From assembly GCA_903847945.1 (NCBI GenBank), contig CAINEY010000049.1, forward strand, positions 28,736-92,735: a stretch of DNA of 64,000 bases, read 5' to 3'. The stretch comes from an uncultured bacterium (GTDB lineage Bacteria; Bacillota_I; Bacilli_A; Erysipelotrichales; Erysipelotrichaceae). The translations under genes were made by a program, and so were the position numbers. This document shows positions 59,651 through 64,000 of this stretch, in pieces. Numbering within the stretch: the first letter of the stretch is position 1; every line of letters begins with the position of its first letter. Under the pieces are notes generated by a model. That model did no database searches. It was not told where the DNA came from and worked only from the letters and a program-made list of their open reading frames with translations.

Positions 59651-60461
59651 ACTCTGTTTTCATCACTGTACATTATCGGAAGGCCAGATCGGCTTCTGTC
59701 GGGCCAGGATCAACCGAAACGGTCACATCGAATCTTTGGTGCGCAACACCGTGGTTTCGATCGCCTTGGATCCCATCGAAAAGAAGCCTTTGGCCTTCTT
59801 TCATCCGGGATCGATGATCCTGTCGCTGGGGAGTACCGGGTGTAATCTGCGATGTCCGTTTTGTCAGAATCACGCGATATCCATGGCGGATCACGATCCG
59901 GCTTCAAGTCGTTCATTACCGCCGGAAGAAGCGGTGGACTTGGCTTTGAGTTTGGTTCCCCGCGGTAATCTGGGGATTGCCTTCACCTACAACGAACCCT
60001 TGATCAATTTCGAATATGTGGAAGAAACGGCCCAACTGGCGCATGCGGTAGGACTAAAAACCGTCCTTGTCACCAATGGGACCGCAGAAGAGGCGGTGAT
60101 ACGACGGATCCTGCTGCATATCGATGCCTTTAATATCGACCTCAAAGGTTTCACCCCTGAGTTCTACGAAAAGCTCCACGGCGATTTGGCGAGTGTCAAA
60201 CGGACGATTGCCTTGTGTGTCGGTCATGCCCACGTGGAGATCACGACCCTGATCATTCCGGGTGAGAACGATGATCCCGAAGTGATGGAGGAGATGGCGA
60301 AATGGTTGGCTTCACTGGATCCGGATTTGCCCTTACATCTGACCCGTTTCTTTCCGCATTACCTGTGGACGGACAAAAAGATCACGCCGATCGAAACCTT
60401 ACGTCATCTTCAAACGGTCGCTCGAAAACATCTCAATCGGGTTTTATTGGGGAATGTCTAA
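59637..60461 (+). CDS. amrS: AmmeMemoRadiSam radical SAM enzyme (AmrS)
   Basis: 274 residues from the ATG at 59637, overlapping the fusion gene by 14 bases. An N-terminal cysteine cluster (MTRCELCFHHCTLSEGQIGFC) is followed by the radical SAM site STGCNLRCPFCQN (Cx3Cx2C). It also has ITFxNEP-type AFTYNEPL and NIDLKGFTPEFY. It is a partner to the MEMO/AMMECR1 protein; the reaction is unknown. A terminator follows. Confidence 0.92.
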   Translation: MTRCELCFHHCTLSEGQIGFCRARINRNGHIESLVRNTVVSIALDPIEKKPLAFFHPGSMILSLGSTGCNLRCPFCQNHAISMADHDPASSRSLPPEEAVDLALSLVPRGNLGIAFTYNEPLINFEYVEETAQLAHAVGLKTVLVTNGTAEEAVIRRILLHIDAFNIDLKGFTPEFYEKLHGDLASVKRTIALCVGHAHVEITTLIIPGENDDPEVMEEMAKWLASLDPDLPLHLTRFFPHYLWTDKKITPIETLRHLQTVARKHLNRVLLGNV

Positions 60462-60462
60462 A

Positions 60463-60486
60463 AAAGAACAGCGAAAGCTGTTCTTT
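60463..60486. terminator. Terminator between amrS and pepT
   Basis: 10-bp stem AAAGAACAGC / GCTGTTCTTT with a GAAA loop. The T-run is longer on the minus strand (pepT side), so it serves both genes. Confidence 0.9.
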
Positions 60487-60490
60487 GAGT

Positions 60491-61714
60491 TTAAGATGCG
60501 GCGTGAAGTCGACAGATCTCGACGATCACGTCCACGGCTTGATTCATGACGTTGAGTGAAGCGTACTCGTACTTGCCGTGATAATTGGCTCCTCCGGTGA
60601 AGAGGTTAGGGGTGGGGATGCCCATGAAGGAGATCTTGGAGCCGTCGGTCCCTCCGCGGATGGCTTTGACAACAGGAGTGATCTTCAAGTTGGTCATGGC
60701 CTTGAGCGCGATGTCGACGCAACGCATGTCTTTCTCGATCACTTCTTTCATGTTGTAGTACTGATCGAAAAGCGTGACTTCGAAATGTTTGGCTCCGTAC
60801 TTGTCGTTGAGGTACTCCGCATTCTTGAGCAGCTGAGCTTTGCGCTTAAGGAACTTCGCTTTATCATGATCGCGGATGATGTAGCTCATTTCGCCGTGTT
60901 CGATCTCCGTTTTCATCGAGGACAAGAGGTAGAAGCCTTCATACCCTTCGGTGTGTTCCGGCACTTCGTGCTGCGGCAAGAGCGCATCGAACTCCATGGC
61001 GAGCTTTGCGGTATTGACCATCGTGTTCTTGGCGGTTCCCGGATGAACGGAGACTCCGGTCAGTTTGATGACGGCTTTGGCTGCGTTGAAGGTTTCGTAC
61101 TCGAGTTCGCCTACGGTTGCTCCGTCCAAGGTGTAGGCAAAGGCTGTATTGAAGGCCTTGGCGTCGAAGAGGTTGGCACCGCGTCCGATTTCTTCATCGG
61201 GGCCAAAGGCCATGCGGATGTCCCCGTGCTTGATGGACGGAGTCGCTTTGAGTTTGAGCAGGGCTTCGATGATTTCAACAATGCCGGCTTTATCATCGGC
61301 GCCGAGTAAAGTGGTGCCGTCGGTGGTGATCAACGTATGACCTTTGAGATCCAGCAGATCCGGAAACATGGTTGTAGTCATGACGATGTTTTCGCGGGCG
61401 TTGAGCACAATGTCTTTGCCGTTGTAGTTCTCGATCACCTGGGGTTGAATGTTTTCACTGTTGAAGTCGGCGGTATCGTAATGGGCGATAAAGCCGATCG
61501 GTGCCACGCCTTGGACATTGCCCGGTAAAGTGGCGGTCACAAACCCGTTGGTGGAGTTGTAGACGACATCGCTGAAGCCCAAGTCTTTCAGATCTTGCGT
61601 CAGCATTTTCGCGAATTCGACCTGATTGGCGGTTGAAGGAACCGTGGTTGAGCTTTCATCGGAGCGGGTGTTGATTTTAACGTATCGGATAAATCGGTTG
61701 AGTAGAGTTTCCAT
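60491..61714 (-). CDS. pepT: Peptidase T (tripeptidase)
   Basis: 407 residues from the ATG at 61714 (AAGGA upstream); the ATG at 61738 overlaps the promoter. M20 peptidase: zinc ligand motifs IAHYDTADF, GADDKAG, GPDEEIGRG, late IRGGTDGS and GGANYHGKYEY. The family length is about 405-410. It removes N-terminal residues from tripeptides in the cytoplasm. Confidence 0.95.
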   Translation of the reverse strand: METLLNRFIRYVKINTRSDESSTTVPSTANQVEFAKMLTQDLKDLGFSDVVYNSTNGFVTATLPGNVQGVAPIGFIAHYDTADFNSENIQPQVIENYNGKDIVLNARENIVMTTTMFPDLLDLKGHTLITTDGTTLLGADDKAGIVEIIEALLKLKATPSIKHGDIRMAFGPDEEIGRGANLFDAKAFNTAFAYTLDGATVGELEYETFNAAKAVIKLTGVSVHPGTAKNTMVNTAKLAMEFDALLPQHEVPEHTEGYEGFYLLSSMKTEIEHGEMSYIIRDHDKAKFLKRKAQLLKNAEYLNDKYGAKHFEVTLFDQYYNMKEVIEKDMRCVDIALKAMTNLKITPVVKAIRGGTDGSKISFMGIPTPNLFTGGANYHGKYEYASLNVMNQAVDVIVEICRLHAAS

Positions 61715-61840
61715 ATGTCCTTCTTTCTGTGGGTTCATTATAAAAGAGATTCGGATGAAATGAAAGGGCTGGGCTTCATGAGCGCATTGTGCTTGTGTCC
61801 GTAAAGGTGTACAATTGAACCAAACGTCACGGAGAATCCC

Positions 61841-62860
61841 ATGGCCCCTACGACTGCTTCAAATCCCCCCATGCAACGGCTGTCCAATGCCGGCAAGAAT
61901 CAGCTGAAACTGCTCAAAGTCTTGGAGATCCTGATGTCGAAGACGGATGAAAACCATACCTTAGGCGTCAAAGACATCATCGACCTGTTGGAACAGGACG
62001 GCATCTCCACCGAACGCAAGAGCATCTACCAGTACATCAAACTGTTGGAGAGCCACGGGGTCGACATCATTACCGACCGTCAACGCGAGAACCGATACTT
62101 CATCGGTAACCGTCAGTTTGAACTCCCCGAGCTGAAGCTGTTGATCGATGCCGTACTGGCAGCTAAGTTCATCTCCGCCAAGAAAAGCGATGTGCTGATC
62201 GGGAAACTCATCACCATGGCCTCTGTCCATCAATCCATCAAACTCAAGCAGCAAGCCATCCTGACCCGTCGACCCAAAACGGACAATGAGAAGATCCTCT
62301 TGGTGGTCAATGACCTTCATGAGGCCCTGGCTCAAGGGTGTCAAGTCCAGTTCAAGTACTTCGATACGACCGTGCATCACACCAAGCGTTACCGTAAAGA
62401 CGGGGCTTATTATACGGTCAGTCCGGTCACCTTACTTTGGGATGATGACAAATATTACCTCATTACTTACAATCCGTCGTATCATAAGTTTGTGACCTAC
62501 CGCATCGACAAGATGGAACAACTCGAACTGACGGCCCTTAAATCCGTGGACGTTCCCGCCGATCTCGATCTGAATGCGCATGTGGCCCAGATCTTCAACA
62601 TGTTTGGCGGACAAGGCGAAGTGGTGACCCTCAAAGTCCACCACAAGCTGATCGATGTCATCCGCGAAACCTTTGGGAACAACGTCGTCATGTTACCGGT
62701 GGATGCGGAACACTTCAGCATTCAAGTCGAGGTGCAGTTGAGTCCGACCTTCTACGGCTGGCTCTTCACGTTTGGCTCGCAAATCACGATCCTTAATCCA
62801 CCCTCGGTAATTGATGCCTATAAGCAGGAAATCGCCACAACCTTGGCCCTCTACCCATGA
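61841..62860 (+). CDS. WYL-domain transcription regulator
   Basis: 339 residues. N-terminal winged HTH (LLKVLEILMSKTDENHTLGVKDIIDLLEQDGISTERKSIYQYI as a region), a connecting helix set, and a WYL domain (residues about 150-240) with DDKYYLITYNPSYHKFVTYRIDKM. A C-terminal WCX-type extension follows. GGAG lies six bases before the ATG. It overlaps the next gene by four bases, so the two work together. WYL regulators often bind nucleotides or nucleic acids and frequently control defence genes. Confidence 0.88.
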   Translation: MAPTTASNPPMQRLSNAGKNQLKLLKVLEILMSKTDENHTLGVKDIIDLLEQDGISTERKSIYQYIKLLESHGVDIITDRQRENRYFIGNRQFELPELKLLIDAVLAAKFISAKKSDVLIGKLITMASVHQSIKLKQQAILTRRPKTDNEKILLVVNDLHEALAQGCQVQFKYFDTTVHHTKRYRKDGAYYTVSPVTLLWDDDKYYLITYNPSYHKFVTYRIDKMEQLELTALKSVDVPADLDLNAHVAQIFNMFGGQGEVVTLKVHHKLIDVIRETFGNNVVMLPVDAEHFSIQVEVQLSPTFYGWLFTFGSQITILNPPSVIDAYKQEIATTLALYP

Positions 62861-63729
62861 ACCACAACCAACTTAACCGCCAATTGGCCATGAATTACGC
62901 CATCCTGCGCAAGCTGATCCAGGATGATATTGCCCTCAACCGGGTGATCACCCGGGACAACCTGATGACCCTCTTGGACATCCCGGCCTTTTACGATGCT
63001 CATTTCGGATCGGTTAACCTGGTGGAGTTTTTTCCGCAGATTCATGCGCTCTTGCAGCGCGAAGTCGAATCGGCCTTTGGAAAACTCAAACCTCGAGTGA
63101 AGATCTTCAATCGCTATGATGAAGCCTATCCCAAAAGCATCGTTCGTGATCTTGGCTCTGAAGCTCCGCTCTTCATCTATGTGTGCGGGGATGCTGACCT
63201 TTTCGACCGTAAGATCCAAAAGATCTCGCTGATTGCCAACACGGCCCACTCCGACAGTCTTTTCCGTCAATCCCTGGAACTGATCGATCAGTTCGACGGT
63301 TCAGCGGAAGCCTTGGTGCTCTCGCAACTCTGTCCGCTCAACAGCCTGATCTATCGCCGTATCCATGAACGTCAGATCTCTTCGATCATTGTCGTCAACC
63401 ATGCCTTGGACAAGACCATCTTCAAGTCCACCTTCTATCCGTGCAATCAAACCAAAGTCAAACACATGCTGGTCTCGGCCATCGGACCGGAAGAAACCAA
63501 TCCCGCCAAGGTCCAGCCTTTGACAGAGGCGATGGGAGCGGCCCTGTCCAAAGCCGGAGTCCTGTTGAGCCACCAAAGCAGTGATCTGCGTTTGGAAGGG
63601 TGTGCCCGTTTGATGGCCGCCCACAAGCCGATTTTCGTCCCGTTGATGAATGTTCCCAAGCACGAACTCTTGGTCCCGGTCGTCGCTGAAGACCTGCGTT
63701 CGACCGTCGAACAGATGCTAAATTCCTGA
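62857..63729 (+). CDS. Degenerate DprA/SLOG-like protein linked to WYL regulator
   Basis: 290 residues. An N-terminal helical part of about 80 residues (LRKLIQDDIALN..., VNLVEFFPQIHALL) is followed by a Rossmann-like region resembling DprA (Smf). YDEAYPKSIVRDLGSEAPLFIYVCGD aligns with the DprA YPxxL...PxxLYxxG pattern, but the VGSR loop reads LIANTAHS. The later FPRRNR-type segment is also not recognised. It is therefore a divergent SLOG-fold member, probably not a working DNA-processing DprA. ATGA overlap with the WYL gene. Function unknown; a sensor or nucleotide-binding role is inference. Confidence 0.6.
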   Translation: MNHNQLNRQLAMNYAILRKLIQDDIALNRVITRDNLMTLLDIPAFYDAHFGSVNLVEFFPQIHALLQREVESAFGKLKPRVKIFNRYDEAYPKSIVRDLGSEAPLFIYVCGDADLFDRKIQKISLIANTAHSDSLFRQSLELIDQFDGSAEALVLSQLCPLNSLIYRRIHERQISSIIVVNHALDKTIFKSTFYPCNQTKVKHMLVSAIGPEETNPAKVQPLTEAMGAALSKAGVLLSHQSSDLRLEGCARLMAAHKPIFVPLMNVPKHELLVPVVAEDLRSTVEQMLNS

Positions 63730-63757
63730 TTATTGTGAAAAAAGTGTTGAATTTGAT

Positions 63758-63794
63758 AAATGCGTGAAATGTTTCACATCATCACGCATTTTTT
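63758..63794 (+). terminator. Terminator after the WYL operon
   Basis: Outer stem AATGCGTGA / TCACGCATT around a second palindrome, followed by six T. Confidence 0.8.
63764..63777. promoter_or_regulatory. Rex-like palindrome before the flavoprotein gene
   Basis: GTGAAATGTTTCAC fits the core of the Rex site GTGAA-N4-TTCAC with matching arms, lying inside the terminator and 20 bases before the -35 of the next gene. Confidence 0.45.
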
Positions 63795-63796
63795 AG

Positions 63797-63824
63797 TGTC
63801 AATCTGAAAGGTTGGTGCTACACT
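63797..63824 (+). promoter_or_regulatory. Promoter of the flavoprotein gene
   Basis: -35-like TGTCAA, 16-base spacer, extended -10 TGC-TACACT ending at 63824. Confidence 0.65.
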
Positions 63825-63855
63825 GAGAACGGTAAAAATCACCACAGAGGTACGC

Positions 63856-64000
63856 ATGAAAAAGATCCTTATTGTCGGAGGCGTTGCCGGCGGGGCCACC
63901 GCTGCCGCCCGTCTGCGCCGTTTATCGGAAGACGATCAGATCATTCTCTTCGAACGCGATGAATACATCAGTTTCGCCAACTGCGGCTTGCCGTATTACA
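63856..64000 (+). CDS. CoA-disulfide reductase/NADH oxidase-like flavoprotein, 3'-truncated by window
   Basis: The first 48 residues are visible. FAD loop ILIVGGVAGGATAAARLRR is followed by FERDEYISFANCGLPYY, with the conserved redox cysteine (Cys43 type) of CoA-disulfide reductases and NADH oxidases. AGAGG lies before the ATG. It probably reduces CoA disulfide, persulfide or O2 using NAD(P)H. The precise activity cannot be told from the N-terminus. A Rex-like site lies upstream. Confidence 0.85.
   Translation, partial: MKKILIVGGVAGGATAAARLRRLSEDDQIILFERDEYISFANCGLPYY

Noticed and set aside
60578-61309. 243-codon plus-strand frame opposite pepT
   Set aside because: Antisense to all zinc-ligand motifs of pepT; no SD or promoter.
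1-64000. CRISPR array, tRNA, rRNA, insertion sequence or prophage
   Set aside because: No regularly spaced repeats, no cloverleaf or rRNA core motifs, no transposase or integrase frames were seen on either strand.

Overview
The window looks like chromosome of an anaerobic, monoderm (Gram-positive type) bacterium, most likely Bacillota or a close relative. Four things support this. Lipoproteins with lipoboxes and a PstSCAB-PhoU/PhoPR phosphate system with 11-bp-spaced TTAAC boxes are present. A type IV pilus cluster lacks a secretin gene. A NAD-linked [FeFe]-hydrogenase operon is present, and ribosome binding sites are strong AGGAGG type. The code is standard, GC is moderate (near 50% by eye), and genes sit in tight operons with ATGA overlaps. 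I see no rRNA, tRNA, CRISPR array, insertion sequence or prophage. The lineage cannot be fixed further from sequence alone.

Layout. 1-4.6 kb: end of a uracil permease, then two related lipoproteins, one split by an in-frame TAA. 4.7-7 kb: an FNR-like regulator with four cysteines and two palindromic boxes, next to a DUF438/hemerythrin/PAS protein and a cupin. 7-10.9 kb: deoxynucleoside kinase, hydrolase, diguanylate cyclase, and a LemA/TPM pair. 11.1-17.9 kb: a nine-gene electron-bifurcating hydrogenase operon (HydC, HydB, HydA) that contains a soluble regulatory module of two DRTGG proteins, two HATPase proteins, a PHP protein and a [2Fe-2S] protein. A Rex-like box lies upstream. 17.9-26.3 kb: membrane proteins, a PadR/DUF1700/DUF4097 operon with a clear operator, a large surface protein, a flavodoxin/FMN-binding pair, and pyroglutamyl peptidase. 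26.3-32.5 kb: phoPR and pstSCAB-phoU. 32.6-35.1 kb: a fused fatty-acid kinase (DAK2 plus DegV), a small membrane protein and a thioredoxin. 35.2-44.2 kb: a type IV pilus cluster whose major pilin has its own promoter and terminator. 44.4-47.7 kb: tryptophanase operon. 47.7-50.8 kb: two GntR/UTRA regulators and an AlaR/AlaT-like pair. 50.9-58.3 kb: flippase and serine hydrolase, then methyltransferase, GH3 enzyme and HD-GYP protein. 58.3-61.7 kb: the AmmeMemoRadiSam pair and peptidase T. 61.8-64 kb: a WYL regulator with a degenerate DprA-like protein, then the start of a CoA-disulfide reductase-type flavoprotein.

The genes fit a fermentative anaerobe that balances NADH by H2 production, senses O2/NO and redox state (FNR-like protein, hemerythrin, Rex-like sites), takes up phosphate under PhoPR control, moves or attaches with retractable pili, and uses c-di-GMP (one likely active cyclase, one HD-GYP phosphodiesterase). 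The best candidates for undescribed biology are the regulatory module inside the hydrogenase operon, the methyltransferase-GH3-HD-GYP operon, and the WYL plus degenerate DprA-like pair.
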